A stretch of 64,000 nucleotides of DNA from an uncultured Saprospiraceae bacterium. Its GTDB lineage: Bacteria; Bacteroidota; Bacteroidia; Chitinophagales; Saprospiraceae. This document shows positions 52,946 to 62,356 of the stretch, piece after piece. The notes below the pieces were generated by a model that saw nothing but the letters and a program-made list of their open reading frames with translations, did not search any database and was not told the DNA's origin. The stretch spans positions 16,589-80,588 of the forward strand of contig CALLPN010000004.1 of NCBI GenBank assembly GCA_938015435.1, written 5' to 3'. The position numbers and the translations under genes are program-made. Every line of letters begins with the position of its first letter. Within the stretch, counting starts at the first letter, position 1.

Positions 52946-52953
52946 TATCTTTG
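52946..52953 (+). promoter_or_regulatory. Predicted -7 box at the DEAD-helicase start
   Basis: TATCTTTG, a perfect TAnnTTTG match, ends only 4 bp before the ATG at 52958, followed by CGGA. A transcript starting 5-7 nt downstream would have almost no leader. Confidence 0.4.
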
Positions 52954-52957
52954 CGGA

Positions 52958-54295
52958 ATGAAATTTTTAGATCTTAATATAAGCAGACAGCTATACAGAG
53001 CACTCGAGGACATAGGCTTCGAGACGACTACAGATATCCAAGAAAAAGCGTTTTCAACAATTATGTCGGGTCGTGATGTAGTCGGTATAGCTCAAACGGG
53101 TACAGGTAAGACTATAGCATATCTTCTACCAATACTAAGATTATGGAAATTTACAAAGGATCCGAATCCACGAATCCTTGTATTAGTGCCTACCAGAGAG
53201 TTAACTCTACAAGTAAAAGCTGAAATAGACAAGCTTACTCAATACATGAATGTCGTAACAGTAGCGGCTTATGGTGGAATCAATATCAAAAAGCATAGTG
53301 CTGAAATTATGGAAGGTTGCGATATCGTCGTAGCTACTCCAGGAAGACTATTGGACTTGATTTGGAAAAAAGCACTCAACGCAAAATTCATCAAAAAATT
53401 AGTCATTGATGAAGTAGATGAAATGCTAAACCTTGGATTTAGATCGCAGCTCAATGACATATTAGAATTGCTTCCTGACAAAAAACAGAGTTTGCTATTT
53501 TCAGCGACGATTACAGATGATGTATCCATACTTATAGATGACCACTTCAATAGTCCTGAGCGAATTATATCTGCTGATTCCGGTACCCCTTTGGATAATA
53601 TTACACAAGCTAAATTTCATATTCCAAACTTCTATTCCAAAGTAAGTTTGCTTAAACATCACCTCCAGGATAAAGAGAAATTTAACAAAGTCATTATCTT
53701 TCTTAATACCAAGAAAATGGTCGATGTACTTCATGAAAACGTATTAGAGCTTTATGGTGAAGAGATTGGAGTTATCCACTCTAATAAGTCTCAAAATTAC
53801 AGACTCAATGCCATAAGAAAATTTGATACTGGAGAACATAGATTGCTTATTGCTACCGATATTTTAGCTAGAGGTATTGACCTCAATACAGTAAGTCATG
53901 TCATTAACTTTGATATACCAGAAGAAGCAGAAAGTTACGTACACCGTATCGGCCGTACTGGAAGAGCCGAAGCTGAAGGCCGTACCATTTCATATGTTAC
54001 TGATAAAGAAAAGCCTTTTATGGAAGCCATAGAAGGATTAATGGAATATGCAGTACCCGAGATCAATGTACCTGCATCGGTAGAGATTACAGATGAACTA
54101 CTTTACTCTGAAATAGAAGAAGTACAAATGCCTAATATGAATCAGAAAAATCCTAAAAAAGGACCATCTGGAGCTGCATTTCATACCAAGAAAGATAAGA
54201 ATATCAATATCACTGTGGAAGAAGCACGTAGAATCAAAAGACGAAAGAGACTACTTCAACTCAGAAGTAAAGCCAAAGGAAAGAAGGGAAGGTAA
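52958..54295 (+). CDS. DEAD-box-family RNA helicase
   Basis: A 445-residue ATP-dependent RNA helicase that remodels RNA duplexes, for example in ribosome assembly or cold shock. All canonical motifs are present: Q-motif-like TTDIQEKAFSTI, AQTGTGKT (I), PTRELTLQ (Ia), GGIN, TPGRLLDL (Ib), DEVDEML (II, DEVD instead of DEAD), SATI (III), ATDILARGIDL (V) and HRIGRTGRA (VI). The C-terminal tail is Lys/Arg-rich (IKRRKRLLQLRSKAKGKKGR). The DEVD variant occurs in several bacterial members. It converges on ppa, sharing a bidirectional terminator. Confidence 0.95.
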   Translation: MKFLDLNISRQLYRALEDIGFETTTDIQEKAFSTIMSGRDVVGIAQTGTGKTIAYLLPILRLWKFTKDPNPRILVLVPTRELTLQVKAEIDKLTQYMNVVTVAAYGGINIKKHSAEIMEGCDIVVATPGRLLDLIWKKALNAKFIKKLVIDEVDEMLNLGFRSQLNDILELLPDKKQSLLFSATITDDVSILIDDHFNSPERIISADSGTPLDNITQAKFHIPNFYSKVSLLKHHLQDKEKFNKVIIFLNTKKMVDVLHENVLELYGEEIGVIHSNKSQNYRLNAIRKFDTGEHRLLIATDILARGIDLNTVSHVINFDIPEEAESYVHRIGRTGRAEAEGRTISYVTDKEKPFMEAIEGLMEYAVPEINVPASVEITDELLYSEIEEVQMPNMNQKNPKKGPSGAAFHTKKDKNINITVEEARRIKRRKRLLQLRSKAKGKKGR

Positions 54296-54428
54296 ACAAT
54301 AATCATTTTACCTTTTGAGAATCAAATCGTAAAATTTAGGCGTCATATTATTTAGCGCAAAAGTTACTTGACTGACCTTAACAGTATCTAGAAGAGCATT
54401 AAAAAAATAAAGATCAAATTAAAAATAT

Positions 54429-54467
54429 AAAAGACCAGTCAACTCATGAAGCGTTGACTGGTCTTTT
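54429..54467. terminator. Bidirectional intrinsic terminator
   Basis: A perfect inverted repeat AAAAGACCAGTCAAC ... GTTGACTGGTCTTTT with a 9-nt loop between the converging helicase and ppa genes. A- and T-runs on both sides make it usable for both. Confidence 0.9.
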
Positions 54468-54488
54468 ATAAAAACGGAATACTAGAAA

Positions 54489-55031
54489 TTAAACTCTAGT
54501 TCCAAATTTAGCATCGTAATCTTTCATTGATTGCTTTACCACTTCCATAGCTACTTCTCTATTCTGAAAGTCTTGAACTTCTACTGTTTTGTGTTCTAGC
54601 TTCTTATAATCTTCAAAGAATGATCTCAATTCTATAAGCCAATGGGCTGGCAAGTCCGATATATCCTTTACATGATTGAATGACATATCGTTAGCTGCAA
54701 CAGCTATTATTTTATCGTCCATTTCATCTCCATCCTTCATACGCATCACACCGATGACGTTTGCTTCTACTAAGCACATCGGAACGATATCTATCTGTGA
54801 GATTACTAATATGTCTAATGGATCATCATCATCACAATACGTTTTAGGAATAAATCCGTAATTCGCAGGATAGTTAATTGATGAAAATAATACTCTATCG
54901 AGAATCAGCATTCCAGACTCTTTGTCTAGTTCATATTTGGCTCTTACATTCTTCGGAATTTCGATAATTCCTGTTACTGTACCTGGTGTCTTATCTCCTA
55001 TAGAGACATCGTGCCATGGATTGAATTTCAT
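54489..55031 (-). CDS. ppa: Inorganic pyrophosphatase
   Basis: A family I soluble pyrophosphatase that hydrolyses PPi to drive biosynthesis. I used the ATG at 55031 ([12 protein letters not shown], 180 residues); an in-frame ATG at 55067 would add 12 residues without family similarity. Signatures are [24 protein letters not shown] (active-site Asp cluster), the substrate-binding [11 protein letters not shown], and [11 protein letters not shown]. It ends 22 bp from the bidirectional terminator. Confidence 0.95.
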   Translation of the reverse strand: MKFNPWHDVSIGDKTPGTVTGIIEIPKNVRAKYELDKESGMLILDRVLFSSINYPANYGFIPKTYCDDDDPLDILVISQIDIVPMCLVEANVIGVMRMKDGDEMDDKIIAVAANDMSFNHVKDISDLPAHWLIELRSFFEDYKKLEHKTVEVQDFQNREVAMEVVKQSMKDYDAKFGTRV

Positions 55032-55035
55032 ATTT

Positions 55036-55080
55036 ATTTTAGATTTCGAGAGATGAGATTTCGACATTGAGAGATCCTCA
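55036..55080. repeat. GA-rich tract upstream of ppa
   Basis: gatttcgagagatgagatttcgacattgagagat contains near-copies of GAGAGATGAGATTTCGA and GAGAGAT. It resembles the tracts at 13577 and 58458. Confidence 0.4.
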
Positions 55081-55341
55081 ATATTCGTTCTTATCTACTC
55101 AGTTTATAATTTACTTCTTTGTAATAATTTAAGCGTCACTTCGCTAAAATCCATTTTCACAATTCTATACTTTTAACAATATCGAGCTTATCAATATTTT
55201 AAAAAACTAACGAGAAAATAAATGATTGTTGATTCTGTGATTTAAAAGACACTTAAACAATTTATATTTTAGACTTTCTAACTTATAGCCAACAGTTGTT
55301 AAGACTTACATTTGTTTCGAAGTCACGTAATATGCCTTGCT
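55081..55341. other. Intergenic region, nothing recognised
   Basis: About 260 bp of AT-rich sequence between the ppa start and the pdhB terminator. I see no coding or RNA signal. Confidence 0.3.
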
Positions 55342-55373
55342 AAAAAAATAGAGGAGCTGAATTACAGCTCCTC
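55342..55373 (-). terminator. Intrinsic terminator after pdhB
   Basis: On the minus strand, GAGGAGCTG-taatt-CAGCTCCTC forms a perfect 9-bp stem, followed by a T-rich run (tattttttta). It lies 27 bp past the pdhB stop. Confidence 0.88.
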
Positions 55374-55400
55374 TTATGTCTATAACCTTATTTGGAAGGC

Positions 55401-56387
55401 TTATCTCTTAGCGTACATAACTTCTTTTACTGCTCTAATCACTTTTGCAGGGTTAGGTAGATACTCATCTACAAACGGTGCAGCATATCCTAATGATACA
55501 TCAGCACTGTTAACTCTTGTAACTGGCGCATCTAGATAATCGAAAGCATACTTTTGTATTTCATAAGCGATCTCTGCAGATACACCTGCAAACGGCCATG
55601 ATTCGTCTATTACTACTAATCTATTGGTCTTCTTTACAGATTTTACAATCGTCTCGTGGTCTAGTGGACGGATAGTACGAAGATCGATAACCTCTGCTGA
55701 GATACCTTCCTTAGCCAATTCTGCAGCAGCAGCCTTAGTTACTTCCATCATCTTATTAAATGAAACTAGAGTTACATCCGTTCCTTCCGATCTTACCACC
55801 GCCTTTCCAATTGGCACTAAATATTCACCTTCTGGCACTTCGCCCTTAAGTCCATATAATTGCTCTGATTCCATAAAGCAAATCGGATCTTGATCTCTAA
55901 TAGCTGACTTCATCAAACCTTTGGTATCATATGGATCTACACAAGAGATTACCTTTAGTCCTGGACAATTAGCTAGCCATGCTTCAAATGTCTGTGAGTG
56001 CTGCTGTGCTAACTGACCTGCGGCTCCTGATGGCCCACGAAATACGATAGGACAACCAAACTGCCCATTAGACTGAGTCAATGTTTTGGCTGCATTGTTA
56101 ATAATCTGATCAAATGCTAATACGGCAAAGTTCCAAGTCATGAACTCTACGATAGGCTTGAGCCCATTCATCGCAGCTCCTACTCCAATACCTGCAAATC
56201 CAAGCTCTGCTATAGGTGTATCGATAACACGCTTAGGGCCAAACTCTTCGAGCATTCCTTTGGAAACTTTATAAGCTCCATTGTATTCTGCTACTTCTTC
56301 TCCCATCAAAAAGACATTCTCGTCCCTTCTCATCTCTTCTGACATCGCTTCTCCGATGGCCTCTCTAAGTGTTATTATTCTTGACAT
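55401..56387 (-). CDS. pdhB: Pyruvate dehydrogenase E1 component, beta subunit
   Basis: The 328-residue beta subunit of the alpha2beta2 E1 enzyme, which decarboxylates pyruvate with thiamine diphosphate. Markers: the N-terminal IITLREAIGEAMSEEMRRDE, FLMGEEVAEYNGAYKVSKGM, AELGFAGIGVGAAMNG, GPSGAAGQLAQQHSQTFEAW and RPLDHETIVKSV. The acyl-CoA could also be a branched chain one, but the sequence fits pyruvate dehydrogenase. The alpha subunit is not adjacent. A -7 box (TAAATTTG) precedes it. Confidence 0.93.
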   Translation of the reverse strand: MSRIITLREAIGEAMSEEMRRDENVFLMGEEVAEYNGAYKVSKGMLEEFGPKRVIDTPIAELGFAGIGVGAAMNGLKPIVEFMTWNFAVLAFDQIINNAAKTLTQSNGQFGCPIVFRGPSGAAGQLAQQHSQTFEAWLANCPGLKVISCVDPYDTKGLMKSAIRDQDPICFMESEQLYGLKGEVPEGEYLVPIGKAVVRSEGTDVTLVSFNKMMEVTKAAAAELAKEGISAEVIDLRTIRPLDHETIVKSVKKTNRLVVIDESWPFAGVSAEIAYEIQKYAFDYLDAPVTRVNSADVSLGYAAPFVDEYLPNPAKVIRAVKEVMYAKR

Positions 56388-56412
56388 CTTGTTGTTTTAT
56401 TCTTTAGGGCGG

Positions 56413-56420
56413 CAAATTTA
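56413..56420 (-). promoter_or_regulatory. Predicted -7 box for pdhB
   Basis: TAAATTTG on the minus strand, a perfect TAnnTTTG match, 25 bp before the ATG. Confidence 0.42.
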
Positions 56421-56462
56421 ATGTTTTTCGAGGAATATGATGTCTCATTCTTAGCAATTCTA

Positions 56463-58421
56463 TCAATTCAAGGCATAGTCTTTCCTATATTTCAGCTGAT
56501 AGTCAACCATCAATTCAATAGATTCACCTGCGTTCAGCTTAAGATCCCACTCTACAATGCCTGTATCAGGGTTCATTACACCATTTGACAGCTGATTGAC
56601 AGTCACCTCTAGATCTTCGTTTTGGGATACAGGAAGTGCCTCAGCAACAGTCACTTGTACTTCTACATCTTTGTTATTAGTGACGATCACTTTAAATCTC
56701 TTCTCTTCGACTATTTTTCGTTTCAGAAAGGTCTTCTTATTATAGTCCTTGAGCTCTTCCCTACTTACATCAACCCCTTCATCAGGTCCTATATCCAACC
56801 ATAGCGTATCACTGCTTCCACCCATATTGAGTTTGGTTACACCTCCAAAAAAACCGTCAACAAAGATATTCGCGTTTCCAGAGAAAAGATCGTAGCGCTG
56901 CCAATCCTTTAATCCTACTTTACAATATGCCTTCTGTTCCATAGCTGGAGCTATATAGTACTCGCGTAGATAGTCAATGCTGTGATTAGCCACCATCACA
57001 TCATAGGCTTGTCCATCACTAGGAATCGTATAAGGATCTTCCAACTTGATCGTCACTTGGTTAAACGAACGTTGTGCTCTAGAACTTACTGCTTGCCTAG
57101 CAAAACTTTCCGTAGCCTTTGAATTAGTTTGAGTTCTTACACCATCTACGTAATACACGCTACTTTGTTGATTTTCTGCTCTAACACCAGCAGTTCTTGA
57201 AGCCAAATAATTTATGTTTTTTGTAGGCAGATTTCTCATGTCTTCAGAGGTGACCGTTGCACCTGATGTAGTATTATCAAACTCTATCAATGGCACTTTA
57301 TATTCCGTAATTACTATTTCATCTGCTAAGTCTCCTTCAGTCATTGATACCTTCATAAATTGGTCATTGGAAGCTTCCGCTCTAAATGAAGTGTATCCCA
57401 CATATGAAAATTCAAGCGAATTTCTATTCGGATTATGAATCTTAAAGAGTCCATCCAAATCAGTCTCTACACCTATCCTTGTGCCGACAATAGCTACTGT
57501 CGCAAAAAGAATTGGTTCTCCTGTATTTGCATCTAATAAAATTCCTTCACTATATTCATTTTTTGACTTTCCTTTCACCTCTCTTACCGATTGCCATTTA
57601 GGGATTAATGATGGAGCCATGTTCTTACGAATAGGGCTTTTATTACTTAGTGAAATAGATACATCTTTCCAATCTTCGCCAGTAGTCTGAGTAATATATG
57701 CCTTGTGTTGCAATTTGGAATTTTGTGATGAGATACGAGCGTCATAGAAACTATACCATGATGCTTGATTGACATAATATGAAAGCGATATATTTCCTTT
57801 TCTGTTTTGGGGATTTCTAACTTTGACTTTGATTTGTGTAAAATATTTACCTACAGCAGATAAGCTACTAATTTCAATATTGTTAGCCGATATCTCATTA
57901 TTTAATGACCTTATCGACCTTTGATACTTAAGCTCTGACAAGTATATTTCTTTCAATCTAGTTTCATACAATGCAGCAGCGTCTTTTACCTTAGCTACAT
58001 TATCGCCATCTTCACTGCTAAAGTTGTCATGCTTAAGGATTAGATTTTTTTCGTCGCTAAGCGCTTGCATTACCTTCTGAATATAAGAAATTGAGTCTCT
58101 TACTTTGGAATTCAATTCATAGAAAGGCAATAGCTCTTTTTCGTCAATCTCTTTGTATGTGAGTACCTTATTCGTGATACTTATGATTTCTAGGTGGTCG
58201 TCTACATTGACTTGGATCGTAGGCTTAGATAGATCATAAGGCAATGAATCAAAGAGAACATAACTCACTCCAGAAAATGCAGATAAATCTATCTCTCTAT
58301 GGATAGTTGCTCCTTGCTCATATACCGTAACTTCTGTGATCGTAGAGGGCAAGATTATATCTTGAGCACATACTGTTATGCATAATACTGATAGTACTAG
58401 GATTGTAAATAGGTCTCTCAT
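56463..58421 (-). CDS. DUF4139 protein with carboxypeptidase-regulatory and TonB-plug-like insertion
   Basis: A 652-residue exported protein (signal MRDLFTILVLSVLCITVCAQ). The N-terminal DUF4140 part (ITEVTVYEQGATIHRE) and C-terminal DUF4139 part (about 450-650) form the MuiA-type scaffold. Between them, residues of about 291-445 read like the N-terminus of a TonB receptor. There is a carboxypeptidase-regulatory-like domain (GILLDANTGEPILFATVAIV, DLDGLFKIHN, LEFSYVGYTSFR) and then a plug-like stretch (TSEDMRNLPTKNINYLASRT, AGVRAENQQSSVYYVDGVRT). The insert is in frame and the gene intact. The role is unknown. Confidence 0.85.
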   Translation of the reverse strand: MRDLFTILVLSVLCITVCAQDIILPSTITEVTVYEQGATIHREIDLSAFSGVSYVLFDSLPYDLSKPTIQVNVDDHLEIISITNKVLTYKEIDEKELLPFYELNSKVRDSISYIQKVMQALSDEKNLILKHDNFSSEDGDNVAKVKDAAALYETRLKEIYLSELKYQRSIRSLNNEISANNIEISSLSAVGKYFTQIKVKVRNPQNRKGNISLSYYVNQASWYSFYDARISSQNSKLQHKAYITQTTGEDWKDVSISLSNKSPIRKNMAPSLIPKWQSVREVKGKSKNEYSEGILLDANTGEPILFATVAIVGTRIGVETDLDGLFKIHNPNRNSLEFSYVGYTSFRAEASNDQFMKVSMTEGDLADEIVITEYKVPLIEFDNTTSGATVTSEDMRNLPTKNINYLASRTAGVRAENQQSSVYYVDGVRTQTNSKATESFARQAVSSRAQRSFNQVTIKLEDPYTIPSDGQAYDVMVANHSIDYLREYYIAPAMEQKAYCKVGLKDWQRYDLFSGNANIFVDGFFGGVTKLNMGGSSDTLWLDIGPDEGVDVSREELKDYNKKTFLKRKIVEEKRFKVIVTNNKDVEVQVTVAEALPVSQNEDLEVTVNQLSNGVMNPDTGIVEWDLKLNAGESIELMVDYQLKYRKDYALN

Positions 58422-58457
58422 AATATGGAAATTTTAGGATTAGTAAAATAGACTCAC

Positions 58458-58534
58458 ATGAGAGATGAAGGAAGGTAGAGGATTACATAAAGGAGATATC
58501 GAGAAAGAGAGACTGAGAGAGTGAGAGATTGAGC
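58458..58534. repeat. GA-rich tract
   Basis: gagagatgaagg and gagaaagagagactgagagagtgagagattgag in the spacer between the SDR gene and the DUF4139 gene. It shares agagtgagagattgag with the tract at 13577. Confidence 0.5.
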
Positions 58535-58558
58535 TTATTCACATAATGGATTAATATA

Positions 58559-59698
58559 CTATTCTAATCCTTTAAACATTTGATCTTTGGCAAACTGTAT
58601 CATTTCGCCGTACTCTTTTTCTAGAGCAGGAATACTATTTTCTCCCATGATATTGAGAAGCTTGGAGTTGTCGAATTGATATTCGTCTTCCATGAGGTAA
58701 GTGCCAAATGATGGGGCTACTTTCATCTGATACATGGCTTCTACCTCATTGCGTGGTGGATGAGGCTCGGAAACAAATTTATAATTTTTATAGCCTATAA
58801 CATCCATTAACATAGCTGTATACTTCGTACCTAATCCTTTGGCAGGAATAATATTTAATTCTCCTATATCTGACATACTATAAACCTTTGCAATAGTCTT
58901 TGCTACGTAATCAACCGATATCATATGCATGTGCACATTTGGATGAACTACAATTTCAATAGGGACATCGATTCCTTGAGAAAGTAGTTTATAGAAAAAA
59001 CCTGCGAAAGCATAAATCACATTGTACTTGGGCACATAATACTTGGGCTCATCTATTAGCCTACCTAATACTACACCTGGCCTGAGTATTTGCAAATCGA
59101 TATTTAATCCAGAGCACAATTCTGATAGTTTACGTTCAGTTTTTTGCTTAATCTCTTCGTAAGGGTTTCGGAAGTCAAAATCAACCAAATCACTATAGTT
59201 ATCCTTCAATATGCCTTGCTTGATACCGCAAGAATATACAGTGCTTATATAAGTGTATCTAGAAATAAATGACTTACAAGCTTCTAGTAGATTTAATGAT
59301 CCTTGATAATTCGTAGCAAGGTTTTGATTATATGCTTTCTCTATAGATCTAAGGTCTGTAGTGGCTGCAACATGGATCAGTTGACAGTCTTGTAGCGTAT
59401 TGTACTGGGACAATGTTTTAGATAGATCATTGCTTTCGAAGCTTATGTCCAACACTTCGATCCATTCCATCTTCTGTTTAAGCGTAAATTCACTAAGAAA
59501 TGAAGGTAAGTAATCGTGCGTCAAAAACTTGACTACCCTATCATAAGCAGCTAAATCTTTACCATTTCTAACTAACAGGATAATCTTACCCGTACATATG
59601 TTCTTTAACCTTTCAGCTAACAACTCATACAAGACATGAGAACCTACTATGCCTGTACTTCCAGTAAGTATTACGTTGCGATTCGGTATAGACATCAA
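58559..59698 (-). CDS. Thioester-reductase-like SDR (NAD-binding, male-sterility type)
   Basis: A 379-residue cytosolic extended SDR of the NAD_binding_4 class (fatty-acyl-CoA reductase/thioester reductase-like). The Rossmann motif is GSTGIVGSH near residue 11, the catalytic pair in NPYEEIKQKTE (Tyr-x3-Lys), and RPGVVLGR. These enzymes reduce acyl thioesters or act as lipid epimerases. No acyl carrier or adenylation domain is attached or adjacent. A TACATTTG -7 box precedes the ATG. Confidence 0.82.
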   Translation of the reverse strand: MMSIPNRNVILTGSTGIVGSHVLYELLAERLKNICTGKIILLVRNGKDLAAYDRVVKFLTHDYLPSFLSEFTLKQKMEWIEVLDISFESNDLSKTLSQYNTLQDCQLIHVAATTDLRSIEKAYNQNLATNYQGSLNLLEACKSFISRYTYISTVYSCGIKQGILKDNYSDLVDFDFRNPYEEIKQKTERKLSELCSGLNIDLQILRPGVVLGRLIDEPKYYVPKYNVIYAFAGFFYKLLSQGIDVPIEIVVHPNVHMHMISVDYVAKTIAKVYSMSDIGELNIIPAKGLGTKYTAMLMDVIGYKNYKFVSEPHPPRNEVEAMYQMKVAPSFGTYLMEDEYQFDNSKLLNIMGENSIPALEKEYGEMIQFAKDQMFKGLE

Positions 59699-59729
59699 AT
59701 GGCTGATATTCTGAGTTACAAAATGGATG

Positions 59730-59737
59730 CAAATGTA
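59730..59737 (-). promoter_or_regulatory. Predicted -7 box of the SDR gene
   Basis: TACATTTG on the minus strand, a perfect TAnnTTTG match, 31 bp before the ATG. A TTG 23 bp further upstream is a weak -33 candidate. Confidence 0.4.
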
Positions 59738-60022
59738 GCATTCTTATCGATAACTGTCAGCAATAGTTCTAATTCAAGGAATCAATACAGAATTGAATGA
59801 TAACCTTCTATCAAACAAGTAGATTATCACAATCTTAGAAGGCGTATCAATAATTCATTAAGTATAAAGTAAAACACCAACTATGATGCTAACTCTAAGT
59901 ATGTAATTTTGATTAGTTAAACTCAAAATAATTGGATAGCAAAGAGTACAAATCAAAATAAATTTGATGCTTTTTTCTAAAAACTGTATTTTAAATATAT
60001 TATTTCACTTTCACGTTTCAAT
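59738..60022. other. Divergent intergenic region, nothing else recognised
   Basis: About 285 bp of AT-rich sequence between the SDR and VCBS genes, without ORF or hairpin of note. Confidence 0.3.
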
Positions 60023-62299
60023 ATGACTATTTCCAAGTATGGATCTTTATTTGTTTTTTTGGTATACTCTTCCAGTATATTTTGTCAAAATTTTGAAGAA
60101 GTAAACTATCCTATTATTGCTTTTGGCGAAGAATTACAAAATGGCTTTTTAGGTGGATTAATAAACCCTCAGTTTAGCAATGTAGATTTTGATAGAGATG
60201 GAATTTTGGATCTATTTGTATTCGACAGAAATGGAAATCGAGTATATACTTTTTTGCAAGAAGGAGAAGAAGGAGGTTCGTCGTTTAGACATGCACCGCA
60301 ATACGAATCAGATTTTCCCAAATTGAATTTCTGGACGCTCATGATAGACTATGATGGAGATGGTGTCGAAGATATATTCACTGCTCCACCAGAAAGAGAT
60401 GAATCAAGTATAGCTGTATATAAAGGTAATATTGCAAATGGAGAATGGTCATTTGAAAGACTGACTTTTGATGATCCATTAGATGTGCTTCACTATAATG
60501 CTGTGTCACCAACTACAGGAGAAATTGTTAGAGAAAGAATATTTGTAGCTTACAACTCGGATATCCCTGCAATCTATGATGTTGACTACGATGGAGATTT
60601 AGACATATTGTCTTTCGAGTCTAATGGCAATTATTTAATCTATTATAAAAACCTTGCCGTCGAAAACAATCTAGGATTAGGCCACTTAAGCTTTGAACTA
60701 GGTGATGATTGTTGGGGGAAATTTCAAGAAAACGGATCCAATGATTCCATTATAGTTTCTATCAACACAAATGAGTGCGCCAATCAAATTATTGGTCACG
60801 AAGACCTTATTGCCACTGTCCGTCATAGTGGATCTTCAATATGTGCATTTGATAGCGATGGGGATGGTGACACAGATGCTATCGTCGGTGATATAGGAAG
60901 TAATAATGTTGTTTATCTCGAAAATGGAGGAAATAAAGACTATGCATACGTAACACAAGTAAATTATAACTATCCAGAACCAGAAAAAGTAGATCAATTT
61001 CTATATCCTTCAACTTTCTTTGTAGACATCAATAACGATGGAAATCGAGATCTTGTAACGAGTGTAAATACTAAAGAAATAGGTATTAACAAAAACCACA
61101 TATGGTATTACGAAAACACCAGCACTGACCAGTCGCCAACATTTGTATTAAACAGTAAAAATTTATTAGTCGAACAAACTATTAACATTGGAAGATATAC
61201 TGACCCTACATTCGTAGATTATAATTCGGATGGATTGATGGATATACTCGTAGGAAGTAGTGGTAATGTTTTGAGTGAAGAATTTGAAGAAATAGGTTTG
61301 TACTTATTTGAAAATACGGGTACCCCTACTGATCCTATTTTCGAATTAATAGATACTGATTATTTGGGCTTGTCCACCTTACTAAATTTTAATAAAAGAC
61401 TAAGTCCAACATTTGGCGACTTAGATAGTGATGGTGACCTAGATCTTCTAATAGGTGACCAATATGGAAGATTAGGTTATATGGAAAATATTGGCGGACA
61501 AGGGCAGCAGATGGAATTTGATGAATTGGTCTATCCTTACTTTGATATAAAAGTAGGTATCAATGCAACACCACAGATAATAGACATCAACAAAGATGGA
61601 CTTATGGATATGGTCGTCGGAGAAAAAAACAACAATCAATCAGAAGATCCTCAAGCCGTATTTGGTTCATTGAATTATTTTCAAAACATTGGAACTCCAA
61701 GTTTAGCTGAATTCAACAATGATCAAAAAGCTGAACCCAATACGGAAATACTAGGCCATACTTATTTTCCAGGCGACAATTCTAATGCCCCTTATTTCTA
61801 TGAAAATAATGGAGAAATTTTATTATTTACCGGAAGCTTTTCTGGCAATATTAGAGTTTTTGATAACATCCTTAATACTCAAGATTCATTTCGACTTGAA
61901 TCAGATAGTCTAGGACATATCAACATTGGCAATAACATTACAATTAGCCTATGCGATATTGATAACGACAACTATCTAGAACTATTGATCGGAAACGCTA
62001 GAGGTGGTTTGGATTTTTACAACACACCCTACTCTATAGATGGTATCAATACTAATACTTCAGAAACCAACTTAGAAGAAATAACTGTTTACCCCAATCC
62101 AGCTCATGATCATTTTAGCATTCGTACTAATGAATCATTATCAAATATCACTCTATTTGATCTTACTGGCAAAGTTGTAAAACAATGGACGAAACATATA
62201 GATATGTTGACGCTCGATCCTGAAATGAAAGGCATTTATACTTTGGCAATTACAAAACGTGACGGTAGTAAGTCTATGAAATTACTGTTTGTACAATAA
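60023..62299 (+). CDS. Secreted FG-GAP/VCBS-repeat protein with type IX sorting tail
   Basis: A 758-residue exported protein. After the signal peptide come about nine Ca-binding-like DxDxDG repeats of integrin-type propellers: DFDRDGILDLFVFD, DYDGDGVEDIF, DVDYDGDLDILSF, DSDGDGDTDAIVG, DINNDGNRDLV, DYNSDGLMDILVG, DLDSDGDLDLLIGD, DINKDGLMDMVVGE, DIDNDNYLELLIGN. The C-terminal 75 residues (EEITVYPNPAHDHFSI, LFDLTGKVVKQW, GIYTLAITKRDG) are a type IX secretion sorting domain. It is probably a cell-surface adhesion or binding protein. Confidence 0.92.
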   Translation: MTISKYGSLFVFLVYSSSIFCQNFEEVNYPIIAFGEELQNGFLGGLINPQFSNVDFDRDGILDLFVFDRNGNRVYTFLQEGEEGGSSFRHAPQYESDFPKLNFWTLMIDYDGDGVEDIFTAPPERDESSIAVYKGNIANGEWSFERLTFDDPLDVLHYNAVSPTTGEIVRERIFVAYNSDIPAIYDVDYDGDLDILSFESNGNYLIYYKNLAVENNLGLGHLSFELGDDCWGKFQENGSNDSIIVSINTNECANQIIGHEDLIATVRHSGSSICAFDSDGDGDTDAIVGDIGSNNVVYLENGGNKDYAYVTQVNYNYPEPEKVDQFLYPSTFFVDINNDGNRDLVTSVNTKEIGINKNHIWYYENTSTDQSPTFVLNSKNLLVEQTINIGRYTDPTFVDYNSDGLMDILVGSSGNVLSEEFEEIGLYLFENTGTPTDPIFELIDTDYLGLSTLLNFNKRLSPTFGDLDSDGDLDLLIGDQYGRLGYMENIGGQGQQMEFDELVYPYFDIKVGINATPQIIDINKDGLMDMVVGEKNNNQSEDPQAVFGSLNYFQNIGTPSLAEFNNDQKAEPNTEILGHTYFPGDNSNAPYFYENNGEILLFTGSFSGNIRVFDNILNTQDSFRLESDSLGHINIGNNITISLCDIDNDNYLELLIGNARGGLDFYNTPYSIDGINTNTSETNLEEITVYPNPAHDHFSIRTNESLSNITLFDLTGKVVKQWTKHIDMLTLDPEMKGIYTLAITKRDGSKSMKLLFVQ

Positions 62300-62356
62300 T
62301 GACTTATTAGCTTCGAAGTCAGTGATATCTGTTGAGAAATAATCGCTATTAAAACT

